DNA from: Paulownia fortunei
Lineage: Eukaryota > Streptophyta > Magnoliopsida > Lamiales > Paulowniaceae
NCBI GenBank assembly: GCA_019321725.1
Contig: CM033120.1
Coordinates: forward strand, 11,054,716-11,118,715
Reading direction: 5' to 3'
DNA: 64,000 bases
In this document: positions 23,041 to 33,734 of the stretch, piece after piece
How the letters are laid out: every line of letters starts with the position of its first letter
Numbering within the stretch: position 1 is the stretch's first letter
Program-made: the position numbers and the translations under genes
The notes under the pieces: generated by a model
Seen by the model: only the letters and a program-made list of their open reading frames with translations
Databases searched by the model: none
Told to the model about the DNA's origin: nothing

Positions 23041-26000
23041 TTGAAAATAAAATATCATTTAAAATAGATGATACAGTTTGTAGGACGACCCACGTTGTCC
23101 CAATGTTCCAGAAAACAATGATCTCCATTACAGAAGAATGATTTTCAAACGAAATAGAGAGATGATTGGGAAAAAAATAAAGCCTAAAAGATGTCCATGT
23201 GATTGATCCGTAAATGCTTCACATTGAAGCAATTAGAACAAATACTACTCTGTCATCCCAGAAAAAGGATTTATTTTAACTTGATACAAAAATTTCCGAA
23301 ATAAGTTATATTGTACTTTGATGTGAAATTTTCATTGAAAGTGGAAAAAGTGTTGTTATGTTTGGCTTTATTTTATTTTCATTTGTAGAATCTCTTTTTG
23401 AAAAAATATATGAGAAGATATTTTTTGGGATCGAATGTGTGAAAAAGAAAATGTGTCAAATTGATTTGATATATTGATTTAATATTTTATTTTTAGATAA
23501 TATATTTAATTAACTTATTTTTAAATATAACATGAATAATATTTTCTAAAAATGTGTCATTAGTTTTTTGAAAAGGTATAGGCTTTTGAAAATGGGATGT
23601 AAACTTTGAAAATAAGATGTATGTTTTTAAAATATGGCTGTTTCAAAAAATTAGCAAAACAAAGATACTTTGGCAATGAGGAAAACAAAAATTACTTTGA
23701 GAAGCAAAATCAAAATAAAAGTTCTGCATGTCTTTAAATCATAACTCCCGAAAGTTTAAAATAGTGATTGAAAGTTAGTTTCGTACATCATTAATTTAAT
23801 TGAGAAGATGGTTTTGAAAGAAAAAAAAATATTTCCAAAAATAAAAACATAGTTATTGATACTATAAGAAAAAGAAAACTCACAAAAATAATTTTTTAAA
23901 AAAAGAATATATCATAATACACACACACATCCGACGAGTTGTATTAATTTCACACCTATCTATAGATAACACTGCATTATTTGCGGGTAGCCTCCCTGGT
24001 GACCACAGGCTGGAACCAGCACAGAGTTTATTACTTCTCATAAAAATTTGTTGCCCAATTTTAATTCAGTTAAACTTAATTACTAACTATTTGAAGTATT
24101 GTATCATAACTTGATTGATTATTTGTTAATCTTTAAATTGAAATACGCAGCGAAAATTGACATATAATTTTTTAATGTGGTTCGAATATAAAAAAAAATA
24201 TTCCACGAAGTCATGTCAATAGAAATAATAAATCACTAATTAATGTACAAAATACAATATATGGCCTTCAACAATTTAAAGATTCCCTTTCAACTAAAGC
24301 CATTCTTTGTATCAAAGATTGCAATTCCTCCAATTCTGAACTCGTTCAGATGACTAATGTGGTATTCTTCCAAAACTTTAATCCTCTTCTCTCGAAAAAT
24401 AATGTGATCAGTTGATTTGACTAAATCATAAATCACTTATGCTCTGTATAATTCATCTACTCAGTTTCTTTAAGCTAGAGATATAATTAAATGCACGCAC
24501 GTTTAATTCCTGCTAAAATCCCTTCAAATCGGGTTAAAAGTTGCATGTCTGGAATTGATCCTTATTTTGATTTGTTGCCTGATTTTGAAAATCCACTCAA
24601 ATCTTCCTTTTCCTTATCAAACCAAATCAAGTATATATATATTCTATTTCAGCACGTTTTTCTTCAATGTAATTTCACATAATACTTTAGGTAAGTGTCT
24701 CGAATATTCTTGAATTGTGGAAACATGCATAAATTAAATTATAATTAATTTAAATAACTTATTATAATTAAATTTTGTAACATAAATATTGCAATACCTC
24801 ATGCAACACATGTTACCAACATTTAGATATTAACAACTTCATTTACTTTTAATTTATTTCTCCTATTTTTTCTTCGAAAAATCATAAAATCATGCTCTAT
24901 TTTTTTAAAATGATATTTTTTTCCTTAAAGTCACCCAACGAGTTAAAGTAAATGTATTCATTAATTCTCTTTCATTATTTTAATGGACACAAAGTGCAAA
25001 AATTATCAAAATTTTCACTTTCCAACTCATTTGAAATTATGTGTCAAGCTAAAATAGGAGAATAATTTTGAAAGGAAGAATATATTTCGAGAACATTACA
25101 ATAACCTTTTGTTATTCTCGATGATCACAAATTCATAATTAAAGAGTGACAATACAATTTGATGCGTATCAAAATAATATGCACAAAGAATTGAGAAATT
25201 TATTGATTATTTTTTAATTTTACTTCCAAAAATACTTATAAAATAAGGGTTAGAAGTATTGGAGTTGCATGGCGAAAGATAAAAAAAACTGTTTTAAAAG
25301 TGAGTATGAGTATTGAATATTGAAAATATAATAACCGTACCTCAACAGAAATTCTCGTCTTATACAGTAGAAAAGATAATAAGCTAATTGTTCCAAAAAA
25401 AAAAGTATAAATCATAATAAGATGAAGTATAATTTAATTAAGATAGGATTATTCTTCCTTATTAGGACTCTACCTCAATTCACTAGGATTTTGTTATAAG
25501 CATTAACTGAACAATTTATATCAAGTTAGACCAATTCAAATTAGCCTCTTTAATCTCCATTATAGACCCATCCTATCCAGGCTGGTCCTCATAATATGTT
25601 CATTGTCTGACCTGTATCCAGGTCAACCACTATAATTCAACTCAGGTCAGCCGCTACAACCATCCATGAATTAAGCTCATAGTCTTATCCAAATACTAGT
25701 TATGCAAGCCCAAACCTCCTTTACAGGCCACGTCCAAATACTCAGTGTGTGGTCCCAATATGCAGGCTCAATAGTTTATTCTAATTTAAGTCACATTAAC
25801 TTTTGCAAACATGGGTGGGGTTCATGTTCAAATTATTGCATTGGATTTTTTTTTTAATTTTTATTTCTTAATCATCGAATTATAATGTCCGTGGTTTGAT
25901 AGTTGATTAGTTTAAATCACAAACATAATAATATTGGGAGTCCATGTACACCACATAGCTTTACATTAATATGATATTATACATTAATATGATATTGTAC

Positions 26001-26240
26001 ACTTTAACCCTAAATCCTCTTAGTTTTGCTTTTGAATTTTACCCAATAAACATATTAGCTATACTTATAAACATATGACTATTCCCACTTTTAATCGATA
26101 TGGGACGTTGTTCGTACACTTAATAATTTTCCCATCGACCAAAGAACTACCGAACCTTCCCTTAAATGATAATTCAATCCATGATCCATCTTCTTTACCC
26201 CTCTAACAAAAGACTATCAAGCCTCCTCTCAAACGATAAT
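23041..26240. other. AT-rich intergenic region
   Basis: No gene or RNA is supported. The segment at 24130-24680 has the look of an old LTR (CGCAGCGAAAATTGACAT), but no partner is present in the window. Near 25968-26000 the motif ACATTAATATGATATT is repeated in tandem, and near 26165 and 26230 the motif GATAATTCAATCCATG occurs twice, 66 bp apart, just before the pararetroviral sequence. Confidence 0.4.
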
Positions 26241-26329
26241 TCAATCCATGGGGATTTTCCTCACTCATCTTCACCGTATTGGAACGTACCCTTATGTGAA
26301 GCTTACTTGGAAGATCTTGCTCCATCGAG

Positions 26330-27489
26330 TTAGACTATTCATCAGGAAGATGATAAAACTATTACCAAAGCCATAATCATTGGCTTTACTGGTCAACTTC
26401 AAGGATGGTAGGACTTCTACCTGGCAGAAGCTGCTAAACAACAAATCTTATCTACTAAGGTAAGTAACCTTATCTCTAATCTTGATGGACAAGATTTAGT
26501 TAATACACTGATATTTACTATTATCTCTCATTTTATTGGAACTAATGAGCTTCAAATGGATAGGACTTAAGAGCAATTAATGAATTTTGCGTTGTCCTAC
26601 TTTGTCTCATTTTAAATGGTACAAAGATGTCTTTTTATCAAAAATCTTAACCAAAAATGAATGTAATGCTGAATATTAGAAGGAAAAATTCCTTTTAGGA
26701 CTTCATTCATTATTCGCAGAAAAAGTCAGGAGTAAACTTAAAGATAAAAGTGGTAATGGTACTATTCTTTATCCTCAATTATCTTATGGAGATTTATCTT
26801 CAAAAATAATTGTTGAAGGAATAAATATTTGTAATGATATCAAGTTAAATAAACAACTTAATAAACAAAGAAATGAAAATAGTCCTATTATTGGTAATTT
26901 TGGTGAAGAAATTGGATTTGAACCTATTAAATATCCTAAATAGGATACACATAAGAAAAGATTTTCAAAAAATAGTTCTAAACATTTTCATAAAAATGTT
27001 CAAAAGAATCAGTCTTTTCCTAAAAAAGAACAGAAATTTTCAAAATTTTAAAAGGAAAATAAAGTTGAAAAAACTCAATTAGTTTGCTAGGAATGTGGTT
27101 GTATAGGTCATAAAGCCAATAAATATTTTGTTAAAAAGAAAATCAATTCTCTAGATATTGATGAAGAGTTAAAAAGAACTCTTCTTACCATTCTTCTTAA
27201 TGAAGAAGAAGAAAAAGAACTCATGGTTGAAATCATCAACTACTCTTCTAATAAAGAACAATCTTCTAAAGAGCAATTTTCCGAAAATGAAAAAGAATGT
27301 ATAGAACAAAACAATAATTGTGACTGTGAAAATTGTCTTGTAAACTTTCAGGGAATAAGTATTAATGTTCTTACTACAGAAGAAAGTTTTGTTCTTGATC
27401 TAATAGATCAAATTCAAGATCCTATTGAAAAAGGAAACGCTTTCGAAAAATATTTACAAAATGAAAAATCCTCAAAAGGATTATCTTAA
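26330..27489 (+). pseudogene. EPRV coat-protein domain and zinc knuckle
   Basis: Translated pieces (26380-26460, 26590-27100, 27223-27489) show the caulimovirid coat pattern: IIIGFTGQLQGW, then HFKWYKDVF, then KEKFLLGLHSL, followed by Lys-rich sequence and a zinc knuckle at about 27088-27130 (ECGCIGHKANKYF) whose last Cys has become Phe. A Glu-rich, low-complexity linker follows. Stops at, for example, 26410, 26567 and 26942 and a frameshift near 26600 break it. Confidence 0.75.
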
Positions 27490-27839
27490 AAGATTGAGAA
27501 TAGAAAGCCATATTCTTATCAAAAAATTATTGATAAGGCTTGAAGAGAAATCAAAAGAGAACCAAATATTTCTGAATTAAAAGCTGAAAATTAAGGATGA
27601 TATTATTATTCTCAAAGAGAAATTCCATTATATGGAAAGGAAACAATCTCAAATGATTGGTTGGGAAGAATATTCTTAAGAAGATGAAAAGTAATTCCTT
27701 CACAAGAACCTAAAGTAGGTAATTCTCTTAATACTCAAGAAATCCAAGAAATAACTTGGATAAATCACATTGATAAGATTATCACTCAAAAGTGGTATAC
27801 TTAAGTTACTATTGTGGTTAATAAAGAGATTTCAATAGA

Positions 27840-28250
27840 AGTTGAAGCTCTAATTGACTCTGTAACACACCTTTATTATATTTTAGAAGATTTTATGTCT
27901 ACAAGGTATTATTCTAAAACAACTCAAATTGTTACAACTGCTAATAAGTAACCATTAGTAATAAATTACAAATTATCTAATGCAACAGTTTGTAATAATA
28001 ATATATGTTTACCAATTACTTTTATTATGGTTAAAAACCTTTCTACTTTAGTTATTTTAGGAACACTATTTTAGCAAATGATTTTTCCTATCAAAATTGA
28101 TTCAAAATGAATAACTGCTGAAATCAATTCTCATTCTCTATTTTTTCCTTTTGAATCACTTCCAAAAACTCATGTTATAAACATTTTATCAAATGTTGTT
28201 CTTCAAAAAGATTTTTTTTAAAATTTTCTTAAAACAAAAGTTTCTTTGAA
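27840..28250 (+). pseudogene. EPRV aspartic protease remnant
   Basis: The segment after VEALIDSVTHLYYI (27841-27882) resembles a retropepsin start, but the active-site Asp-Ser/Thr-Gly triad reads Asp-Ser-Val, so the essential Gly is lost. A second hydrophobic strand (LSTLVILGTLF, 28043-28075) fits the later ILG motif. Its role would be polyprotein cleavage. Stops at 27948 and 28071 show it is inactive. Confidence 0.6.
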
Positions 28251-29660
28251 AAATATTTGTGGAAGATTAAATTCACCAAAAATGAAAGAAAAAATTGATT
28301 TAATTAAAAATAAAATAAAGTCAGAGATATGTGCTGATTTTCCAAATGCCTTTTGGAATAGGAAAAAAGGTATTGTCCAATTTTCTTATGAGCCAGAGTT
28401 TAAAGAAACTCAAATACCCACTAAAGTTAGGCACATTTCTATAAGCCCTAGATTTTTAGAATTGTATAAACAATAGATAAATGATCACTTAAAGAAAGGT
28501 CTAATAAGGCCTAACCTAAGTCCATGGAGTTGCCCGGCATTTTATGTTGAAAAAGGTGTAGAAATTGAAAGAGGAGTTTCAAGGCTTGTTATTAATTACA
28601 AACCCTATTATAATGGATAAGATATTCAATACCCAATAAAAAATATCTATTGGGAAGGCTTTATGAAGCATAAATCTTTTCAAAATTTGATATAAAATCT
28701 GATTTTTGGCAAATTTAAATTGATGAAAAAGATATATATAAAATAATATTTATTATTTGGACACTATGAATGGAATGTAATGCCCTTTATGTTAAAACCC
28801 TTCAGAATTTCAACATATTATGAATGATATTCATAATACTTATACATGATATACTATTGTTTACATTGATGATGTTTTAGATTTTTTCTAAAACTATTGA
28901 TCAATATTTTAAACATTTAGAAATTTTTATTACAACTACTAAAAGAGCTGGATTAGCTGTATCAGCTAAGAAAATAAAATTATTTTAAATAATGTTCATT
29001 TTCTTGGATACTATATTGAAAATGGCTAATAAGTCCAATTGAAAAGCTAATACAATTTGTCGACATCCAGATACAATTAGTGATAAAAATTAATTACAGG
29101 GATTTCTAGGAAGTCTCAATTACATTTCAAATTTTTATGAAAATATTGCATAAGATTGCAAATTATTATTTCAAAGACTGAGGAAAAATCCCTCACCATG
29201 GACAGATGCCCATACTCTAGTAGTTCAAAAAATTAAACAAAAGGCTAAAGAGCTTCATTGCTTATCCATATCTAACTCACTGCTTTCAAAATAGTAACAG
29301 ATGCCTCCAATATTGGATATGGAGGAATCCTTAAGCAGAAGGATGGAACTAAAGAAGTTCATATTCGATTTACTTCGGGTTTATGGAACCCAACTCAAAA
29401 GAATTATTCTAAAATTTAGAAAGAAATACTTTCTATTATACTATATATCACTAAATGTGAAAGTGATATTATTAATCAAAAATTTATATTAAGAATTGAT
29501 TGCAAATCTTAAAATTATAGCGTCTAAGCAAATTTTTTGTAGATGGTAAGCATTATTGTCATGCTTTGAATTTAATATTGAGCACATTATTGGAAAAATA
29601 AATGCCCTTCCAAATTTCCTAACAAGAGAATTCTTGTAGGGAAATGCCATGGAAGCAAGT
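28246..29660 (+). pseudogene. EPRV reverse transcriptase and RNase H
   Basis: The RT begins around 28415 (QIPTKVRHISISP), continues with HLKKGLIRPNLSPWSCPAFYV and VSRLVINYK (28500-28600), and has the catalytic YIDDV box at about 28859-28873. RNase H begins with VTDASNIGYGGIL (about 29295-29330), continues with FTSGLWNPTQKNYSK, and ends with a segment like RWxxxLSxFEFxIEHI (29540-29600) and LTREFL (about 29618). It would copy viral RNA to DNA. Numerous stops and frameshifts (for example 28475, 28618, 28694, 29418) make it dead. Confidence 0.85.
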
Positions 29661-29999
29661 GCTGAAAAAACCACCAGCACCCAGACCCTTAAAGAGGGAA
29701 TTTAAGGGAGAAAAGGTCACAGAGCTCAAAAGCTCCCAAAAGATGTGGAGAATAAGAATGAGGATGAAATGCCATTTGATCCTATAGATGAATTTAAAAA
29801 TGATGACACAACTTTATGATCAAGGTGCAGTTTTCTTTTTCAAAAGAATCAAAGTCTAAAGAACAAGATTTGAAATATGCATACATTATTACAGGATATA
29901 AGATCTTGTAGAACAAAAATTTAAAGGTTTTCCTGTGATTCATATTCCCCAAATGTATCTTTGAAAGATATGCCTCCTATTTATGGAAAGAAAAATTAG

Positions 30000-30850
30000 G
30001 CATATTTTGAAAATTTTTTTGAAGAAACTGGTTCATTTAATATAATACACATGGCTAGAGGACATGAACATGGTTTCTCAAAAATAATTATTAAAAATAT
30101 TATTCCACAAGAAAATTGGGGTTTGCCAATTTTACAATTAAAAACCCTTTTAACATATTCATCACTATCCAATATGTACAATTATGATGATTATGTTAAA
30201 GCATGGAATATTTTTTTATATGAAAATTTCCAAAGAAAACATATTTGGTGGGTCAAATTTACCCTTTTGAGCCTAATTAGCCCATACCAACATAGTTCAA
30301 AACAATCTTCCTTCATTGGAGAATATCTCACACAATTCTTCCAAGGAAAATTGGAATAATATTTCAAAATTTTCTAGCATCAAATATTTTTACTGATAAA
30401 CTTACAAGACTAATTCAATTCGCAATTCATTATCAAGTTTAATGAATTTTTAGATGGGATTATGTTATTCAAAATCAAATAAGGGAAAGAGCAGAAATTT
30501 CATTCACTGCACCATTCCTGGTTAGAAGAATTCTTCAAAAATGGTGGCCAAAGACTGATTTCTTTACTGAATGATCAGTTTACAATTTACTATGAATCCT
30601 TTAAGTTGGAGTAGCTAAAGAAGCACATAGGTTCATGAATGCTCAAAGTCTAACTCATGCAACTCTTCTAAAAGTACTTTTCCAACATATGGATAAGAAA
30701 ATAATTTCTAAAGAGGTTTTCGGAGCATAAATAATTTATGAAGAAAAGTCTTCTCCTCCAAAGGAAAAGAAGTATAATAAGATGATCATATGCAAGATGC
30801 ATAAGTTTCTTCTGAGGATGATGGTGATGAAGGCATAATTAATGCTTTGA
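30000..30850 (+). pseudogene. EPRV domain downstream of RNase H
   Basis: An open piece of 102 codons (30051-30359) and diverged continuations lie between RNase H and the promoter. The text is rich in Trp, Tyr and Lys (NIIPQENWGLPILQLKTL; later WIFRWDYVI and KWWPKTD). I recall similar Trp-rich regions in plant endogenous pararetroviral polyproteins but cannot name a function. By position it corresponds to the place of the transactivator/inclusion-body gene in caulimoviruses, which is only an analogy. Confidence 0.5.
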
Positions 30851-30946
30851 CATCACATTATGATGTCTAAAAGAAATAAAAAAGATGAAGTAATCACTCA
30901 CGCCAGCATGCATTTGGCCGACATAACTTTTGAGTCAGCACAAGAA

Positions 30947-31042
30947 TGACGTAAGTCATGATGTCATGGAGCATTCAAAGATGCATGTTTCAAAATTTTA
31001 TTTTCTTTATTTTGTTTGTTGTAAAATCCAACCTCTATAAAA
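30947..31042 (+). promoter_or_regulatory. 35S-like pararetroviral promoter
   Basis: TGACGTAAGTCATGATGTCA (30947-30966) is an as-1-like TGACG cluster; a TATA box CTCTATAAAAGG lies about 75 bp downstream (TATAAAA at 31036-31042). Spacing and order match caulimovirid pregenomic-RNA promoters. Transcription would start near 31065 on the plus strand. Confidence 0.75.
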
Positions 31043-31191
31043 GGAGACACTTGACTCTTTGGCAAAAATAATCAGTTTTCTCTCTTCTAATATCATAGTC
31101 TTAAATTTCTTCCAGAATCCTCCTGTATAGAAGGTTTGATAAGATTTCTTCAATTTTAAAGATTTTTATAATGTAAGTCTCTCTTTTCATG

Positions 31192-31197
31192 AATAAA
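31192..31197 (+). terminator. Candidate pararetroviral poly(A) signal
   Basis: AATAAA about 125 nt after the predicted start site. Caulimovirids place the poly(A) signal just downstream of the start so that the pregenomic RNA is terminally redundant; the position fits. A single hexamer in AT-rich DNA is weak evidence alone. Confidence 0.5.
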
Positions 31198-31216
31198 AAT
31201 CATCTTTGATATTTTT

Positions 31217-31470
31217 ATGTCTACTTTTAGATCTACTTCAAATTTTGTTGATCTTATTCCTTATAATGACCATATCATAATTTCTCAAAGAAATTATTTT
31301 TGTAAATTAAAAGAAAAAATTAAACTTGTTAAACAAAATATTATTTATTGGAAAACCCAATTAGAAGAAAGCTCTTAAGAGCTTACAATATATTGAAAAT
31401 ATTGTGAAAGCCAACTAATAAAGTGGGAATATACTCTTAAAAAATACAAAAAGCAGGTTATTGTTGTGTT
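31217..31470 (+). pseudogene. First ORF after the EPRV promoter, broken
   Basis: An ATG at 31217 opens about 53 codons of Lys/Ile-rich helix-prone sequence (NYFCKLKEKIKLVKQN) before a stop at 31377; the same frame continues with a Lys-rich end (EYTLKKYKKQ) until about 31472. It is positioned like the 5' end of a second, truncated viral unit or a leader ORF. The function is unknown. Confidence 0.4.
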
Positions 31471-31543
31471 GGCTTAAAGCCTCAAAGCTTCAAATAGCTT
31501 CTGTAATCTCTTTTGATCTTCAACTCTGTACCTGGCTTTGCTC

Positions 31544-31555
31544 TGGTATGAGATC
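31544..31555 (+). promoter_or_regulatory. Possible tRNA-Met primer site of the EPRV
   Basis: TGGTATGAGATC matches TGGTATCAGAGC at 10 of 12 positions and lies about 480 nt after the predicted start, within the distance known for pararetroviruses. It may be chance. Confidence 0.35.
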
Positions 31556-31709
31556 AATCTGTGAATTTAGACGTAGACTCAACATTTTAACTACATTACT
31601 TACAGAAAACAAATTCAACTTGACTACAAAGAAACTAACTATAGAGTTGCCACAGCGCATCTTCCAACATATGTCCTGATTTTTAAAAGAAATTTGTCGC
31701 AAAGAAACC

Positions 31710-32068
31710 TCAATCACCACCATCACAGCCGCCACAACCGCTACGGCCACTGCTTGCACCAGCATCCTCGCAGCTGCAACGACAGTTGTGGCAGCTACTG
31801 CACCACCCAATATCACCATATCACCATATCACCATTCCTTTCTCCCCCTTCACCCATCTCCACATCAGCACGGGCATGTGGAGGAGGGGGCCGTCGGATT
31901 CTTTCCTGCCACACCACGGGAGACGGCCTTCGATCCATTCTTCTTGACCTAAAGCATTCTTCTAAACAGGGCCCGCAACATGCAAGTAAACCACAGAACA
32001 ATACAATGCCGACGATGGTACAGATCACAGATAACAAGACACAAAAAAACAATGATGCCTGCTTTCAT
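31710..32068 (-). pseudogene. Small Cys-rich membrane-protein gene remnant, copy B
   Basis: On the minus strand ATG at 32068 (context GGAGAAAATG, as in copy A) reads MKAGIIVFLCLVIC; after a one-base shift the frame continues ICTIVGIVLFCGLLACCGPC, then an Arg-rich stretch CFRSRRMDRRPSPVVWQE, a Pro/Arg region, and the tail GGCDGGD with a stop at 31710. An internal run of ATATCACC repeats and extra Pro/Glu codons make it about 120 bp longer than copy A. The shared reading frame, hydrophobic helix, CGPxC motif and tail argue for a real former gene. The frameshift and an in-frame stop near 31813 suggest inactivity. Confidence 0.5.
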
Positions 32069-32399
32069 TTTCTCCAGGCTTCATGCCCTGGAAGCCCCTC
32101 CAGGATAGTCTCCTTATACTATATGATCAAGCTGACTTCGATAACATTTCCCCTTTACTATATTTGAATACTTTATGATTTCAATTGCCCTTCAAAAAAT
32201 ATTCTCTGTTGTAGAGGCTTTAAGACAGGAAAGTTTCCTTTGCTGTTTCTTTAAGCACCTGCCTCTTAACATATCTAGTTGACGAGTTTTTCTTTTCTTT
32301 CTTTTTTGTTTTTTGGACCCTTCAATGGAAATTCCTTGAGTTCTGCGAAGCTATGGGAAAATGCTACGAGCTAATCATTTCGAAGTTACGCGGTTCTAA

Positions 32400-33335
32400 A
32401 CACTATTTTCACTCTCCTTTTCTACTAAGCTTTTAGCCTCAAATTTCAATATCTTCTACTACTTTATGTTTGTATCCACTAGTTATCTGAAAAAAAATTA
32501 GTTTAAGATAAATGCAATTCAGTTTTGTTATTGATATGAAAAAGTTTTACTTTCTCAATATTATAAAAGAATTTTAGATTCTTTATTCCAATTTGATTTT
32601 TGATCATGTATTTTATGTTTACAAAGATGCAACAAGTTTATATTTAAGAAAAATAGCAAATGGACATAAGAAGGAAATATAAATTACTTATGGAGACACA
32701 TTTTAAGGAAAATTAGCAAATGAATGAAAAAAGGAAATATAAATGTAACATGAAACATCAAACTCAAATAAATCATTGTAACTGAATACAAAATTCAAAA
32801 TTTTCTTGTAGGTTTGCATATGACGTCGTGAATGATAGCAAGATTAAAAGTTAATATTATTATAATCAGATCAGTGATTAAACTAATTTTGCTATGAGTT
32901 ATCAGTTAAATCGATCGAACAAGTTCAATCATCGGTCCAATTGATTTAATATAAATTTATTATATTTTTTATTATATTACGTAAAATGGTAATGTAATAG
33001 ATTAATTAGTATGTAATACATTTTAAATATAAAAAAAATTAAATAACCAACTAAAAATATCTAACATAGATAAAAATTCAAATAATCACATACATATAAC
33101 AAAAAATTAAGGTTAAGGCTTAAAGCATCCTTAAAAAATTTAAAAAATACAAAATTTGAATTGACCGATCTAATCAATTGGCCAGTTTTGACTGGTGAAA
33201 TAGTAAAAATGATTTTTTAGGACTAATTAGATTGGACCGAACGGTTTACGATCAAACCTAATCCAGTCCAATTTTGAAAAAATGGGTGAAAGTGTGAATT
33301 ACTCCGATCCTCAAATTATAAACATGAGGAAATTA

Positions 33336-33376
<41 letters not shown>

Positions 33377-33570
33377 GAAATTAGCAAAGGCAGATCAAAC
33401 AACAGCAGCACACCTAAGGCCTCAATACAGCTAAAGGTAAATTCCATTCCCTCATCAACCACCTGCTAGTTTGGGATGGAGGAAACTTGCCCAATGAAAC
33501 ATCTGTGTCTCTTACAAGATTCTTGACCTTCTTCTGAACTCAAGCATCTATCTATCTATCTATCTATCTA

Positions 33571-33611
<41 letters not shown>

Positions 33612-33700
33612 TTGAAGATTCTTTGGTTTCTTTCTTTCGCAATACAGTAAATAGTAGCTGCAAAAGAAAGCCTCACCACCACCTTTCTTAAACTCCTCCC
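32400..33700. other. AT-rich intergenic region with microsatellites
   Basis: No gene is supported. It contains a (TA)n tract at about 33338-33372 and a (TCTA)n-(TA)n tract at about 33547-33611. Confidence 0.6.
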
Positions 33701-33734
33701 TTTCAAATGAGATACAGCCCACTCTTTAGTACAT

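Larger units (their letters stand above)
26280..31560 (+). mobile_element. Endogenous pararetrovirus (Caulimoviridae), decayed
   Basis: Plus-strand relic with viral order: coat-protein domain with zinc knuckle, aspartic protease, RT with YIDD, RNase H, a further C-terminal domain, then a promoter unit with as-1-like box, TATA box, poly(A) signal and candidate primer site. There is no integrase and no LTR pair, which separates it from gypsy and copia elements. Upstream of 26330 I see no movement-protein domain, so the 5' part is missing or too diverged. In-frame stops and frameshifts are spread throughout; it cannot yield virus. The genus is not resolvable by eye; the layout recalls petuvirus- or soymovirus-like endogenous sequences. 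Confidence 0.85.

Noticed and set aside
23985..24030. GC-richer segment with GCCTCCCTGG/CCACAGGCTGG as a third copy of the small membrane-protein gene
   Set aside because: It lacks the ATG context, TIVG, CGPxC and tail motifs shared by the two real copies.
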